NCBI RefSeq assembly: GCF_037975445.1
Contig: NZ_CP150254.1
Span: forward strand, 5,746,371 to 5,810,370
Origin: Peribacillus sp. FSL P2-0133
Lineage (GTDB): Bacteria; Bacillota; Bacilli; Bacillales; DSM-1321
Direction: 5' to 3'
DNA: 64,000 nt
Shown piece by piece: positions 40,123 to 50,743 of this stretch (the stretch's first letter is position 1; each line of letters opens with the position of its first letter). A program made the position numbers and the translations under genes. The notes beneath the pieces are model-generated. The model was not told the DNA's origin and made no database searches. It was given only the letters and a program-made list of their open reading frames with translations.

Positions 40123-40490
40123 ATATTGTCCTCCTTAACGGCTCAGTCACCAATTAAGAAACTAATCAATTTTATTTTGAGATTTATTAGTCCAATTTAA
40201 ATATCCACATGCTTATGACTGATTTCTATAATGATTTTTATCACTCATAACTCTACCATATTGAGAAAAAAAACAAGAAACAGACTTCATAATGTAATGG
40301 AACTGTATAAATCGTGACAACATGTACCAATAAATATAGGAATGGGGAAAGATCAATAAACTGCAGAAAAAGGAGTGGGCCTAGGCCCAGTAAGGTTAAA
40401 AGCGAGTAATAAGCGAATTGGTCTAAATTGGTATGTTACAAATCGTTAACAATCTATTAACAAGATTTCATTCAAAATACATCTGGACGC
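40123..40490. other. intergenic region upstream of the M23 peptidase
   Basis: About 370 bases without a gene. It holds a WalR-like direct repeat (40293-40309), a 14-bp GC palindrome TGGGCCTAGGCCCA (40376-40389) and otherwise AT-rich DNA. Confidence 0.5.
40293..40309. promoter_or_regulatory. possible WalR binding site
   Basis: TGTAAT-GGAAC-TGTATA matches the WalR consensus TGTWAH-N5-TGTWAH at 11 of 12 defined positions, 170 bases upstream of the M23 peptidase start. Confidence 0.4.
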
Positions 40491-40493
40491 AAA

Positions 40494-40525
40494 ACAAAAA
40501 AACGCCCTAAAGGAAAGGCGTTTAT
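40494..40525 (-). terminator. terminator of the tRNA operon
   Basis: AAACGCC and GGCGTTT pair around an 11-base interior and are followed on the minus strand by T7. It lies about 10 bases after tRNA-Phe. Confidence 0.88.
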
Positions 40526-40532
40526 AAAAGGA

Positions 40533-40605
40533 TGGCTCAGGACGGAATCGAACCGCCGACACAAGGATTTTCAGTCCTTTGCTCTACCGACTGAGCTACT
40601 GAGCC
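40533..40605 (-). tRNA. tRNA-Phe (GAA)
   Basis: 73 bases folding as a cloverleaf: acceptor GGCTCAG/CTGAGCC, D arm, anticodon loop CTGAAAATC (GAA), and T arm GGTTCGATTCC. CCA is not encoded. Confidence 0.96.
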
Positions 40606-40633
40606 AAATATTCTATTTTAGAAAAAAATAAAA

Positions 40634-40709
40634 TGGCGGTCCCGACGGGAATCGAACCCGCGATCTCCTGCGTGACAGGCAGGCATGTTAACCGCTACAC
40701 CACGGGACC
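40634..40709 (-). tRNA. tRNA-Asp (GTC)
   Basis: 76 bases including encoded CCA. Acceptor GGTCCCG/CGGGACC, anticodon loop CTGTCAC (GTC), T arm GGTTCGATTCC. Confidence 0.96.
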
Positions 40710-40732
40710 AGTAAAGCATTTATATAAAGAAG

Positions 40733-40804
40733 TGACCCATACGGGATTCGAACCCGTGTTACCGCCGTGAAAGGGCGGTGTCTTAACCGCTTGACCAATG
40801 GGCC
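40733..40804 (-). tRNA. tRNA-Glu (TTC)
   Basis: 72 bases. Acceptor GGCCCAT/ATGGGTC with one G:U pair, anticodon loop CTTTCAC (TTC), T arm GGTTCGAATCC. CCA is not encoded. Confidence 0.96.
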
Positions 40805-40812
40805 GGAAAAAA

Positions 40813-40888
40813 TGGTGAGCCATGAAGGATTCGAACCTTCGACCCTCTGATTAAAAGTCAGATGCTCTACCAACTGAGCTAATGGCTC
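40813..40888 (-). tRNA. tRNA-Lys (TTT)
   Basis: 76 bases including encoded CCA. Acceptor GAGCCAT/ATGGCTC, anticodon loop CTTTTAA (TTT), T arm GGTTCGAATCC. First tRNA of the Lys-Glu-Asp-Phe unit, the same order as B. subtilis trnY. Confidence 0.96.
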
Positions 40889-40912
40889 GTACTAAGGAAA
40901 TGTTTCTTTTCA

Positions 40913-40931
40913 GGATGTTAACTTAACATCC
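40913..40931 (-). repeat. inverted repeat in the tRNA operon leader
   Basis: GGATGTTAA and TTAACATCC are perfect 9-bp arms around one base, between promoter and tRNA-Lys. It may form a leader hairpin that helps processing of the precursor. Confidence 0.5.
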
Positions 40932-40972
40932 GTATCTTGTTAATGGCTTGTTCTATTGTGACGACGCTTTTG

Positions 40973-41002
40973 ATAATATCATGGTTTATATAGTTTAGGC
41001 AA
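40973..41002 (-). promoter_or_regulatory. probable promoter of the tRNA operon
   Basis: Minus-strand TTGCCT (40997-41002) and TATTAT (40973-40978) are 18 bases apart, in an AT-rich context typical of strong stable-RNA promoters. Confidence 0.65.
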
Positions 41003-41124
41003 TAGTTTTTTGAAATAAAATTATTTTTTTCTTATATTTTTTCATTTTCCAACAGTTTAATCCATTCATTCGGTATCCCGGACCTCCTGAACGTGACATA
41101 TAATAGCATGGATGTTAATAACGA

Positions 41125-41158
41125 AAGAAAAGAGCCGGCAAAAAAGCCAGCTCCTTTT
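41125..41158 (-). terminator. terminator of purA
   Basis: GAGCTGGC and GCCGGCTC (one G:U pair) with a T6 loop, followed on the minus strand by TTTTC, just past the purA stop. Confidence 0.85.
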
Positions 41159-41165
41159 TCAAGAA

Positions 41166-42500
<1,335 letters not shown>

Positions 42501-42526
42501 TTAACCGGTTCTTATCAAACAAACCT

Positions 42527-42556
42527 ATTTTATCAATAATCCAAACTGGAAGTCAA
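42527..42556 (-). promoter_or_regulatory. sigma-A promoter of purA
   Basis: Minus-strand TTGACT (42551-42556) and TAAAAT (42527-42532) are 18 bases apart; each matches 5 of 6 consensus bases. The PurBoxes lie immediately upstream. Confidence 0.8.
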
Positions 42557-42560
42557 TACA

Positions 42561-42604
42561 AAATCCGAACAATACACTTTTCAATAAATACTTTGTTCGT
42601 AAAT
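42561..42604. promoter_or_regulatory. PurR operator (two PurBoxes) of purA
   Basis: AAATCCGAACAAT (42561-42573) matches the PurBox consensus AWWWCCGAACWWT exactly. The inverted partner TTTGTTCGTAAAT (42592-42604) has two mismatches; 18 bases separate them. In B. subtilis PurR binds such paired boxes upstream of purA and is released by PRPP. Confidence 0.85.
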
Positions 42605-42718
42605 ATGAGAAAATTCTTTCGGTTTTACATTGGGTTTTGGATTGTCAATCATTATTGTACCCTTTGATTTCTTTTTCTATTATCATAAGGCCCTTTCCTT
42701 TTCCAAAAACAGAGAAAG

Positions 42719-42745
42719 CCCGCCATTGCAAAAATGGCAGGCAGT
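42719..42745 (-). terminator. terminator of the dnaB transcription unit
   Basis: GCCTGCCATT and AATGGCGGGC (one G:U pair) pair around 5 bases and are followed by TTTC on the minus strand, right after the helicase stop. Confidence 0.65.
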
Positions 42746-42748
42746 TCC

Positions 42749-44113
42749 CTATGCGCCGGGAGACATCGAATCATCATCGAAGCGGCGTTCGAGGTTAACG
42801 AATTTATTATATTCTTTTACGAATGCAAGCGAAACCGTGCCTACTGGACCATTACGCTGTTTCGCTATAATGATTTCGATGATATTTTTATTCTCGGATT
42901 CTTTATCATAATAATCATCACGGTATAAGAATGCGACGATATCGGCATCTTGCTCGATACTCCCGGATTCCCTGATATCAGACATCATCGGACGCTTATC
43001 CTGACGCTGCTCCACTCCCCGCGATAGCTGGGAAAGGGCGATGACGGGCACTTTAAGTTCACGAGCGAGCGCTTTGAGTGAACGTGAAATCTCGGATACC
43101 TCTTGCTGACGGTTGTCGCCTGAACGACCATCGCCTTGAATTAACTGCAGGTAATCGATCAATATCATGCCAAGGCCATGTTCCTGCTTCAAACGACGGC
43201 ATTTTGAACGGATTTCACCAATCCTCACACCAGGCGTATCATCGATATAAATGCCGGCATTCGACAAGCTTCCCATCGCCATCGTCAGTTTACGCCAATC
43301 CTCATCAGTTAAGGAACCTGTTCGTAAATTCTGAGCGTTGATATTTCCTTCAGCACAGAGCATACGCATAACGAGCTGCTCTGCACCCATTTCAAGACTG
43401 AAAATCGCTACATTCTCCTCCGTTTTGGTCGCAACGTTTTGAGCGATATTCAATGCAAAAGCGGTTTTACCAACCGAAGGACGGGCACCCACTATGATGA
43501 GGTCATTACGTTGGAACCCTGCTGTCATTCGATCCAGTTCAGCAAACCCTGTCGGTATTCCTGTGACATCCCCTTTACGGTTAGTCAAAACTTCTATGTT
43601 ATCGTACGTCGCAACCAATACATCCTTAATATTTTGAAAAGACCCGGAATTCTTACGCTGGGCCACTTCCATGATCGTTTTTTCTGCTTCCCCGAGCAGC
43701 TCCTCGACCTCGTCCTCGCGACTGTAGCCTTCCTGAGCGATGTTGGTCGCTGTCCTGATCAAACGACGCAGCAATGACTTCTCCTCGACGATGCGGGCAT
43801 AATATTCAATATTGGCCGCGGTAGGCACCGATCCGGCCAATTCACTTAAATAAGAAACTCCGCCAACTTCTTCAAGGTTTTTTGTCGCAGCCAATTCCTC
43901 TGTCACCGTAATCAAATCGACAGCTTTTCCTTCGTCATTCAATTTAAGCATTACATTAAAGATTTTTTGATGAGAGCTTCTGTAAAAATCCTCCGGAATC
44001 AAAACTTCCGATGTAACGGTCAATGAAGAGGGCTCAAGAAAAATGGCTCCTAGCACTGCCTGTTCGGCTTCTATATTTTGAGGGGGAATCCTATCCTGAA
44101 ATTGTTCTATCAT
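42749..44113 (-). CDS. dnaC: replicative DNA helicase (DnaB family; DnaC in B. subtilis)
   Basis: 454 residues. The N-terminal hairpin domain (RIPPQNIEAEQAVLGAIFLEP) is followed by a RecA-like motor with Walker A GARPSVGKTAFALN, Walker B MILIDYLQLI and RESGSIEQDADIVAF. A hexamer that unwinds DNA at the fork; in B. subtilis it is loaded at oriC by DnaA, DnaB, DnaD and DnaI. The B. subtilis gene name is given to avoid confusion with its loader DnaB. It follows rplI by about 140 bases. Confidence 0.97.
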   Translation of the reverse strand: MIEQFQDRIPPQNIEAEQAVLGAIFLEPSSLTVTSEVLIPEDFYRSSHQKIFNVMLKLNDEGKAVDLITVTEELAATKNLEEVGGVSYLSELAGSVPTAANIEYYARIVEEKSLLRRLIRTATNIAQEGYSREDEVEELLGEAEKTIMEVAQRKNSGSFQNIKDVLVATYDNIEVLTNRKGDVTGIPTGFAELDRMTAGFQRNDLIIVGARPSVGKTAFALNIAQNVATKTEENVAIFSLEMGAEQLVMRMLCAEGNINAQNLRTGSLTDEDWRKLTMAMGSLSNAGIYIDDTPGVRIGEIRSKCRRLKQEHGLGMILIDYLQLIQGDGRSGDNRQQEVSEISRSLKALARELKVPVIALSQLSRGVEQRQDKRPMMSDIRESGSIEQDADIVAFLYRDDYYDKESENKNIIEIIIAKQRNGPVGTVSLAFVKEYNKFVNLERRFDDDSMSPGA

Positions 44114-44253
44114 ATCTTAAAACCTCCCATTCTAAGAGGATACCTTTTATATGTTTCTAGTAAAAAAGAAAAAAGTGAAAGGACAACATGCCCAATCACA
44201 TTTTTCGTCTATCTCTATTTTATCAATTTTTCACAGATATGAAACAGCTAAAA

Positions 44254-44703
44254 TTAGTTAATTTCTTTCACATGCACAGTCAGTGTCGCAGTGACTTCAG
44301 GATGAAGCTTGACTGGAAGCTTTGTATGCCCTAAAGTGCGGATGCCTTCAGCAAGCTCCATTTTACGTTTATCAACCTTGACACCGTGTTTTTTCTGAAG
44401 CTCCGATGCAATTTGTTTAGTCGTGATGGAACCGAATAAACGCCCGCCCTCACCGGCTTTGGCAGATAGTTCAACCGTTAATTTCTCCAGCTGCACTTTC
44501 AATTCTTCAGCATGCTGCAGCTCTTCTGCTGCAAGTGATTCTTCTTTATTTTTCTGGGCTTCTAAAGTTTTTACATTTGAATTATTTGCTTCAACAGCCA
44601 ATCCTTGTTTTAACAGGAAATTATGTGCATAACCATCTGCTACATTTTTAACTTCCCCTTTTTTCCCTTTACCTTTTACGTCTTTCAGAAATATTACTTT
44701 CAT
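44254..44703 (-). CDS. rplI: 50S ribosomal protein L9
   Basis: 149 residues. N-terminal rRNA-binding domain [30 protein letters not shown], a long helix, and a C-terminal domain with [14 protein letters not shown]. Its ATG overlaps the gdpP stop, so translation is coupled. Confidence 0.98.
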   Translation of the reverse strand: MKVIFLKDVKGKGKKGEVKNVADGYAHNFLLKQGLAVEANNSNVKTLEAQKNKEESLAAEELQHAEELKVQLEKLTVELSAKAGEGGRLFGSITTKQIASELQKKHGVKVDKRKMELAEGIRTLGHTKLPVKLHPEVTATLTVHVKEIN

Positions 44704-46670
44704 TCTTTTTGTCCCCCTTCTAAATATTCATCAATAGCTGCTTTCAATCGACTTTCAGCTTCATCAATGGAGCAAACCTGTTGAGTGGCGGCATTTGTTA
44801 AATGTCCGCCTCCATTCAACATTTCCATGATCACCTGTACATTGATATCACCTAGAGAACGCGCACTTATGCCAACTGTATCATCAGATCGCTTAGCCAT
44901 TACGAAAGAAGCCGCAACGCCATCCATGGTCAATAGGGTGTCCGCAGCTTGAGCGATGAGCACCTGATTATGAACTTGATCGGTTTTTGCAGAGGCAATG
45001 GCAATTCCCTTTTTATAAAAGATGACTTCCTCAATGAGCTTCGAACGTTTGATATAGGTGTCCACGTCTTCTTTTAAGAATTTCTGGACAAGTACCGTAT
45101 CAGCTCCATGCGCCCTTAGATAAGAGGCTGCATCGAAAGTGCGTGAACCTGTTCTTAAGGTGAAGCTTTTCGTATCGACGATGATACCTGCAAGAAGCGC
45201 CGTCGACTCCAGCATATCAATCTTTGAGCGTTTCGGTTGATATTCAAGCAGTTCGGTTACAAGTTCTGCTGTTGAAGATGCATATGGCTCCATATAGACG
45301 AGCAATGAATTCTTGATGAACTCCTCACCGCGGCGATGATGGTCGATGACTACAACCTTATCGATCCTATTCAATAACCGCTCTTCAATCACCATGGAAG
45401 GTTTATGTGTATCGACCACAACCAGCAAGGTCTCATCCGTAATCATTTCAAATGCATCATCAGGTGTTATGAACCGGGAATACAGCTCTTCTTTATTTTT
45501 GATTTCTTCCATTAAACGAAGGACACTGCTATCGAGCTGCTGGGTGTCGATGACAATATAGCCTTCACGTTCATTCATCTGGGCAACTTTCAAGATGCCG
45601 ATCCCTGAACCGATTGCGTCCATATCCGGGTTTTTATGGCCCATGACAATGACTTTATCGCTATCAAGGACTATATCCTTCAATGCATGGGAAATGACAC
45701 GTGCACGGACTCTCGTGCGCTTTTCCATCGGATTGGTTTTGCCGCCATAAAATTTCACTTTTCCATTTGCTTGCTTTATCGCTACTTGGTCACCGCCCCG
45801 TCCAAGGGCGAGATCCAAGCTGGACTGTGCAAGCGTACCTAGTTCCGGTAAGGATGGCACGGCCGAGCCGACCCCGATGCTCAGGGTCAAGGGTACATTT
45901 TGCTTGGCCGTCGTTTCCCTGATTTCATCCAAAATCGAGAATTTGCCCTTCTCAAGCTGATGAAGGATATGCTCATTGAAGACAGCGATGAATCGTTCCG
46001 AGGAAACCCGTTTAAAGAAAACGCCATTATCCCTTGCCCATTTATCAAGAAGTGAGGTAACCAAGCTATTAATGCTGCTTTTACGCTGATCATCCATACC
46101 CTGTGTCAAATCATCATAATTATCAAGAAGAATGATCGCAATTGCCGTCCGCTCATCTTCATATAATTTCTCAATTTCCACTTGCTCCGTCACATCAAAA
46201 AAGTAAAGAAGCCTTTCATCACGCTTATGGACCACCTTGAATTTCCGATCGTGGAGCGTAAGCGTCTCTGTCTCGATCTCTTGCTTGATCAACGGCACTA
46301 TCGAGTCCGCAACATCGTATAGCGATCTTCCTGCCAAGGAGTCTTCACTAAAACAAGAAGCCAGGAATGGATTGGTCCATTCAATGTAATAATCCTCATT
46401 AAAGAGCATGATCCCAATCGGCATTTCCAATAACGCTTCCTCGCCCACCTTCTTTAAACGATAGGATAAAGTCGTTATATACTCTTCTGTCTTTCGTTGC
46501 TTTTTTTCTACCATTCTTAATGTTAAATAAAATAAACCAGCAAGAATCAATAGTCCAACAAGTGCAATAACCCAATTATAATAAGCCAGTACGCCCAAAA
46601 GTAAAACGACTGCGGCCAGCACCCCATACAATGGGGACTTAATCGAGTATTCTTTCAAATAAGATGGCAT
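44700..46670 (-). CDS. gdpP: cyclic-di-AMP phosphodiesterase GdpP
   Basis: About 656 residues from the ATG at 46670 ([13 protein letters not shown]), preceded by AGGAGCTGAAACT. Two membrane helices (about 10-50), a heme-binding-type PAS domain, a degenerate GGDEF domain, then DHH ([21 protein letters not shown]) and DHHA1 ([10 protein letters not shown]) domains. It hydrolyses c-di-AMP to pApA, linking wall homeostasis, potassium and DNA integrity. It sits in yybS-gdpP-rplI as in B. subtilis. Confidence 0.97.
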   Translation of the reverse strand: MPSYLKEYSIKSPLYGVLAAVVLLLGVLAYYNWVIALVGLLILAGLFYLTLRMVEKKQRKTEEYITTLSYRLKKVGEEALLEMPIGIMLFNEDYYIEWTNPFLASCFSEDSLAGRSLYDVADSIVPLIKQEIETETLTLHDRKFKVVHKRDERLLYFFDVTEQVEIEKLYEDERTAIAIILLDNYDDLTQGMDDQRKSSINSLVTSLLDKWARDNGVFFKRVSSERFIAVFNEHILHQLEKGKFSILDEIRETTAKQNVPLTLSIGVGSAVPSLPELGTLAQSSLDLALGRGGDQVAIKQANGKVKFYGGKTNPMEKRTRVRARVISHALKDIVLDSDKVIVMGHKNPDMDAIGSGIGILKVAQMNEREGYIVIDTQQLDSSVLRLMEEIKNKEELYSRFITPDDAFEMITDETLLVVVDTHKPSMVIEERLLNRIDKVVVIDHHRRGEEFIKNSLLVYMEPYASSTAELVTELLEYQPKRSKIDMLESTALLAGIIVDTKSFTLRTGSRTFDAASYLRAHGADTVLVQKFLKEDVDTYIKRSKLIEEVIFYKKGIAIASAKTDQVHNQVLIAQAADTLLTMDGVAASFVMAKRSDDTVGISARSLGDINVQVIMEMLNGGGHLTNAATQQVCSIDEAESRLKAAIDEYLEGGQKE

Positions 46671-46711
46671 AGTTTCAGCTCCTAAAAGCATCTGTTTTAC
46701 AAAAAAGTCTT

Positions 46712-47659
46712 CTATTCCTTTTTCTTGATTGTCTCCCTAAAAGGAAAGCCTAAATCTATTATACCTAAAAATCGCACGGCCGTCGTAATAATCGGAATCG
46801 GCAGCAGCAAAGAAAAAACCACGATTAAAACAGGTATGGCCTTAGCCCAAGACTTAACATGAGCGATATAGAATATCAGGGAATATCCTTGTAATAAAAT
46901 AAAGAACTGCAGTATGAAAAATAGGTTCGTTATGGCCATATATACAAAACTGTTCTTGTCCGTATTCACAAAAAGAGCAAGAAGCATCGTAATTAAATAA
47001 TACCATAAAAGACTTTTCGGGAGTCGCAGATCTCGAAAATGGGGCCATTTTAACGCCTTATCACTGAATCTCTTCACAATGGGATGCGCCGCAAAGAAAA
47101 TCAATAAAACCATGATGACTGACATCAAGACGAACAAACTTGGCATCAGCGTGTTCATCATATCGAGTGATTCATACAACCGCTTTTTGACTTGTTCCGT
47201 CGGTGCCTGTCCAAAAGAATCCATTATGCCGATAGTATTTTCGAGGGACCCCTCAGCCATGTTCATCGATTCTTCTATGTAATTAACATCCGTTATCAAT
47301 ACTGAAGCTGCATATATTAATAAAATGCCTCCCAGGAAGACAAGGACTGCGCTTATGAACATAGGTGCCATCGGTTTGTCCTTTTTCAAAAAATAGCCGA
47401 TTGCGATTCCCGTTGCCCCCATGAGCAAGGTCAGCGGAACAGACAATATCGTCCCAATGAGGATCGACAATAACGAGGCTACAAATAAGTAACCAAGGCT
47501 CCACGATAACTTTTGTTTGATTGTGACAAGTATGAATGGAATGGGTAAAAAGAATGTAGTGAAAATACCCAATAGTGGGATTTGAATGGTGATGAACAAT
47601 AAAATGCAATATAGTGCCAGAAGGGCTCCGCCCTCAGCAATCCGTCTCCCGCTATTCAT
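46712..47659 (-). CDS. yybS: DUF2232 membrane protein YybS
   Basis: 315 residues with about eight membrane helices, DUF2232 family. Its function is not established; the conserved neighbour is gdpP, 41 bases downstream. GGGGGTGAAATAAAG precedes the ATG. Confidence 0.92.
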   Translation of the reverse strand: MNSGRRIAEGGALLALYCILLFITIQIPLLGIFTTFFLPIPFILVTIKQKLSWSLGYLFVASLLSILIGTILSVPLTLLMGATGIAIGYFLKKDKPMAPMFISAVLVFLGGILLIYAASVLITDVNYIEESMNMAEGSLENTIGIMDSFGQAPTEQVKKRLYESLDMMNTLMPSLFVLMSVIMVLLIFFAAHPIVKRFSDKALKWPHFRDLRLPKSLLWYYLITMLLALFVNTDKNSFVYMAITNLFFILQFFILLQGYSLIFYIAHVKSWAKAIPVLIVVFSLLLPIPIITTAVRFLGIIDLGFPFRETIKKKE

Positions 47660-47804
47660 CTTTATTTCACCCCCTGTTATTATTGATGTCTTATCTCCAT
47701 CTTTATATTGTATCCGTTACGGCCAGGATATTTCAAACATCACATTCTTTTTTAGGATATGATTATTTTTTCTGAGGAAAACGTCCGGATAACTTCCTTT
47801 TGAA

Positions 47805-47832
47805 ATAAAAAAACCGCAATTCAGCGGTTTTC
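47805..47832 (-). terminator. second terminator downstream of rpsR
   Basis: AAAACCGC and GCGGTTTT pair around 6 bases and are followed on the minus strand by TTTTATTTC. Confidence 0.82.
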
Positions 47833-47852
47833 AGGCATAAGTGACAACTTAT

Positions 47853-47888
47853 AAAAAAGGCACATTAAGGATAACTCCTCAATGTGCC
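47853..47888 (-). terminator. terminator of the rpsF-ssb-rpsR operon
   Basis: GGCACATT and AATGTGCC pair around 14 bases and are followed on the minus strand by T6. It lies just past the rpsR stop. Confidence 0.88.
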
Positions 47889-47894
47889 AATTTA

Positions 47895-48134
47895 TTATTC
47901 ACCAGATACATATGGTAGTAATGCCATAGTACGTGAGCGTTTAATAGCAATCGTTAATTTACGTTGATATTTAGCGCTTGTACCAGTTACACGACGTGGT
48001 AAAATTTTACCGCGTTCTGAGACGAATTTTTTAAGAAGATCTACATCTTTGTAATCAATTTTAGTGATTCCGTTAGATGTGAAATAACAAACCTTTTTAC
48101 GCTTACCGCGTCCTTTACGTCCACCCATTGCCAT
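47895..48134 (-). CDS. rpsR: 30S ribosomal protein S18
   Basis: 79 residues. [20 protein letters not shown] and [22 protein letters not shown] are the S18 signature. It binds 16S rRNA together with S6, encoded two genes upstream in the same operon. GGGAGGGAAATTTATC precedes the ATG. Confidence 0.98.
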   Translation of the reverse strand: MAMGGRKGRGKRKKVCYFTSNGITKIDYKDVDLLKKFVSERGKILPRRVTGTSAKYQRKLTIAIKRSRTMALLPYVSGE

Positions 48135-48181
48135 GATAAATTTCCCTCCCTGCTTTTTGAATTTTCATTTTAAACGGCTGT

Positions 48182-48709
48182 TTAAAACGGAAGATCGTCA
48201 TCTGAAATGTCGATTGTCTTACCGTCATTTGCAAACGGATCATCATCTACACGAGTGTAGTTGTTATTGCTCCGTTGATTCTGATTAGGATTTTGTCCAT
48301 ACGAATTGTTGTCATTTCCGTTATTATTGCCATAACTTCTTTGACCTCCACCGTAAGAACCGCCTTCATTTCTTTCACCCGCTGAACTGCTTCGTGGTTC
48401 AAGGAATTGAACACTCTCAGCCAGAATCTCCGTCACATATACGCGTTTGCCGTCTTGTCCTTCATAATTACGTGTTTGGACACGTCCATCCACGCCAGCT
48501 AAACTGCCCTTTTTCAAGAAGTTAGCTACATTTTCTGCCGGTTTACGCCAAACTACACAGTTAATGAAATCCGCTTCACGTTCACCCTGCTGATTCGTAA
48601 AACCACGGTTCACAGCTAAAGTAAAGGTAGCTACGGGAACTCCATTAGGTGTATATCGTAATTCAGGATCTTTAGTTAAGCGTCCTACCAAAACTACGCG
48701 ATTCATCAT
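48182..48709 (-). CDS. ssbA: single-stranded DNA-binding protein SsbA
   Basis: 175 residues from the ATG at 48709 ([19 protein letters not shown]). An OB fold (1-105), a long Gly/Asn/Gln-rich linker, and the acidic tip DISDDDLPF that docks replication and repair proteins. It lies between rpsF and rpsR, as in B. subtilis, in an operon responsive to DNA damage there. A 20-bp palindrome lies just upstream. Confidence 0.98.
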   Translation of the reverse strand: MMNRVVLVGRLTKDPELRYTPNGVPVATFTLAVNRGFTNQQGEREADFINCVVWRKPAENVANFLKKGSLAGVDGRVQTRNYEGQDGKRVYVTEILAESVQFLEPRSSSAGERNEGGSYGGGQRSYGNNNGNDNNSYGQNPNQNQRSNNNYTRVDDDPFANDGKTIDISDDDLPF

Positions 48710-48733
48710 CAGAATCAACCCCTAGGTTTCAAG

Positions 48734-48753
48734 CTTGTTTCATATGAAACAAG
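48734..48753. repeat. 20-bp perfect palindrome before ssb, parS-like
   Basis: CTTGTTTCAT joined to ATGAAACAAG. Its inner TGTTTCATATGAAACA differs from the parS consensus TGTTTCACGTGAAACA only at the two central bases. It could be a degenerate parS, an operator or a hairpin in the rpsF-ssb transcript. Confidence 0.7.
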
Positions 48754-48778
48754 ATTAGAATTTATATTAAATATCGAA

Positions 48779-49063
48779 TTATACTTCTTCTCTAGTAGCC
48801 ATGTGGCGAATAATGTCTTCACTGATTTTAGCAAGACGATCGAATTCTTGAATCGCAGCACTTTCAGCGTTAACTTTAAGAAGCATGTAGTAACCATCAC
48901 GGAAATCATTGATTTCATATGCAAGACGGCGTTTACCCCATTCTTTTGCTTCTACTTCCGCACCATTATCAGAAAGGATTGTGTTGAAACGTTCAACTAA
49001 AGCTTTTTTAGCTTCTTCCTCAATGTTTGGACGGATGATATACATAATTTCGTATTTTCTCAT
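48779..49063 (-). CDS. rpsF: 30S ribosomal protein S6
   Basis: 94 residues from the ATG at 49063 ([20 protein letters not shown]), preceded by AAAAGGAGGTGACAGTG; the longer frame to 49111 covers this ribosome site. [18 protein letters not shown] and the C-terminal [12 protein letters not shown] are typical. First gene of rpsF-ssb-rpsR. Confidence 0.98.
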   Translation of the reverse strand: MRKYEIMYIIRPNIEEEAKKALVERFNTILSDNGAEVEAKEWGKRRLAYEINDFRDGYYMLLKVNAESAAIQEFDRLAKISEDIIRHMATREEV

Positions 49064-49137
49064 CACTGTCACCTCCTTTTGGTCTAAGCGGCCCAATTGG
49101 GCAAGGAGCAATTATTTATAATTACTCACAAGATGAA
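49064..49137 (-). promoter_or_regulatory. rpsF leader, candidate S6:S18 autoregulatory RNA
   Basis: Between the promoter and rpsF is an untranslated leader with a GCCCAATTGGGC hairpin (49091-49102) followed by CGCTT, including an exposed-looking CCG. Many bacteria have an S6:S18-binding rpsF leader with a conserved CCG bulge. The match is suggestive only; I could not fold it fully. Confidence 0.35.
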
Positions 49138-49166
49138 ATTATAGCATAGTTAAAGTGGATTTGCAA
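49138..49166 (-). promoter_or_regulatory. sigma-A promoter of rpsF-ssb-rpsR
   Basis: Minus-strand TTGCAA (49161-49166), a 17-base spacer, and a perfect TATAAT (49138-49143). Confidence 0.88.
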
Positions 49167-49216
49167 CGAACGGTTCGACTTATTACAATTAATTGTAATC
49201 CATGATTCAAGTCCCA

Positions 49217-49252
49217 CAAAAAAGACCCTACATATGGAATGGTAGGGTCTTT
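49217..49252 (-). terminator. terminator of ychF
   Basis: AAAGACCCTAC and GTAGGGTCTTT pair around 10 bases and are followed on the minus strand by TTTTG, just past the ychF stop. Confidence 0.9.
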
Positions 49253-49257
49253 GAATC

Positions 49258-50358
49258 TTAAACGTTAAAACGGAAATGGATAACATCGCCATCGTTAACG
49301 ATGTATTCTTTTCCTTCCAAACGAACTTTACCTGCTTCTTTTGCAGCACCATGACTGCCCGCTTCAAGTAAATCGGTATAAGAAACCGTTTCGGCACGGA
49401 TGAAACCACGTTCGAAGTCCGTGTGAATGACGCCGGCACATTGAGGGGCTTTCATCCCTTTGCGGAATGTCCAAGCACGCACTTCCTGTACACCAGCTGT
49501 AAAGTATGTTGCCAATCCAAGCAGATTATAAGAAGCACGGATCAACTGATCAAGACCTGACTCCTCGATGCCAAGTTCAGATAGGAACATTTCCTTTTCT
49601 TCACCTTCAAGCTCTGCAATTTCCTCTTCGATTTTGGCACAAATCACGATCACCTCGGCATTTTCCTTAGCAGCATATTCACGAACTTGCTGTACATATT
49701 CATTATCGTCAGCATTCGCCACTTCATCTTCGCTCACGTTCGCCACGTAAAGCGTCGGCTTCGCTGTAAGTAAATGCATGCCCTTCACGATTTTTTGCTG
49801 CTCTTCAGTAAACTCGACGGTACGTGCAGGCTTTTCATCTTCCAATGCTTCTTTTAAAGCTACTAGGATTTCATGTTCTGCCACAGCGGCTTTATCTTTT
49901 TGCTTGGCCATTTTTCCGACACGGTCGATGCGTTTGACAACAGATTCCAAATCGGCAAGGATCAATTCAAGGTTGATGACTTCGATATCATCGATTGGAT
50001 TTACTTTTCCGGAGACATGGGTAATGTTATCGTCTGCAAAACAACGGACGACTTGACAAATTGCATCCACTTGACGGATGTGGGAAAGGAATTTATTACC
50101 TAATCCTTCTCCTTTACTTGCTCCTTTTACAATCCCGGCGATATCCGTGAATTCAAATGCTGTCGGAACCGTCTTTTTCGGTTTTACCAATTCAGTCAAT
50201 TTTTGCAGACGGTGATCTGGCACTTCCACGATCCCGACATTTGGGTCGATCGTGCAGAAAGGATAGTTGGCAGATTCCGCACCTGCCTGAGTAATTGCAT
50301 TAAATAAAGTGGATTTACCTACGTTAGGCAAACCGACTATACCAGCTGTTAAAGCCAT
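49258..50358 (-). CDS. ychF: redox-regulated ribosome-associated ATPase YchF/EngD
   Basis: 366 residues, the normal length. [15 protein letters not shown] (P-loop), [20 protein letters not shown] and a C-terminal TGS domain ([26 protein letters not shown]) are diagnostic. It is an OLA1/YchF-type P-loop protein preferring ATP. Matches B. subtilis yyaF upstream of rpsF. GAGTGAAATATAA precedes the ATG. Confidence 0.97.
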   Translation of the reverse strand: MALTAGIVGLPNVGKSTLFNAITQAGAESANYPFCTIDPNVGIVEVPDHRLQKLTELVKPKKTVPTAFEFTDIAGIVKGASKGEGLGNKFLSHIRQVDAICQVVRCFADDNITHVSGKVNPIDDIEVINLELILADLESVVKRIDRVGKMAKQKDKAAVAEHEILVALKEALEDEKPARTVEFTEEQQKIVKGMHLLTAKPTLYVANVSEDEVANADDNEYVQQVREYAAKENAEVIVICAKIEEEIAELEGEEKEMFLSELGIEESGLDQLIRASYNLLGLATYFTAGVQEVRAWTFRKGMKAPQCAGVIHTDFERGFIRAETVSYTDLLEAGSHGAAKEAGKVRLEGKEYIVNDGDVIHFRFNV

Positions 50359-50510
50359 TTATATTTCACTCCTTCAAGATGATTCGTACATATGGGAAAA
50401 GAACTGATCTTCTATAAAGACCCTCCAATTACCTAAACCTTTCCCAATTATAGATTTCACTTCCTAAAAAGACAAGTAAATCATGAGAAACGCAGGACTA
50501 CTTTCACTCC

Positions 50511-50542
50511 AAAAAAAAAGCATGATTACTCCTCATGCTTTT
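50511..50542 (-). terminator. terminator after the DUF951 gene
   Basis: AAAAGCATG and CATGCTTTT form a stem around 9 bases with T9 after it on the minus strand. It overlaps the end of the DUF951 frame. Confidence 0.88.
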
Positions 50543-50723
50543 GCAGAACTTTTTTCATTTTCTTCGCGAATTCACGTCGAGGCAGCATCACGCTATGGCC
50601 GCACCCTTCACATTTTATCCGGATATCCATACCGAGCCGTATAATTCTCCACTTATTCACTCCACAGGGATGCGGTTTCTTCATTTCCACAATATCCTTA
50701 AGTGCAAATTCCTTTTCCTCCAT
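50526..50723 (-). CDS. yyzM: DUF951 small zinc-ribbon-like protein (YyzM family)
   Basis: About 65 residues from the ATG at 50723 (MEEKEFALKDIVEMKKPHPCG); an ATG six bases earlier is possible. The pattern KPHPCG...IKCEGCGHSVMLPR keeps three cysteines of the family. Function unknown; perhaps nucleic-acid binding. It sits 15-20 bases after the MscS gene and probably shares its transcript. Confidence 0.88.
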   Translation of the reverse strand: MEEKEFALKDIVEMKKPHPCGVNKWRIIRLGMDIRIKCEGCGHSVMLPRREFAKKMKKVLQKHEE

Positions 50724-50743
50724 AACCATGAGCCCCCTAATTC

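Noticed and set aside
40376..40389. GC palindrome TGGGCCTAGGCCCA as a terminator
   Set aside because: No T run on either side and not next to a gene end.
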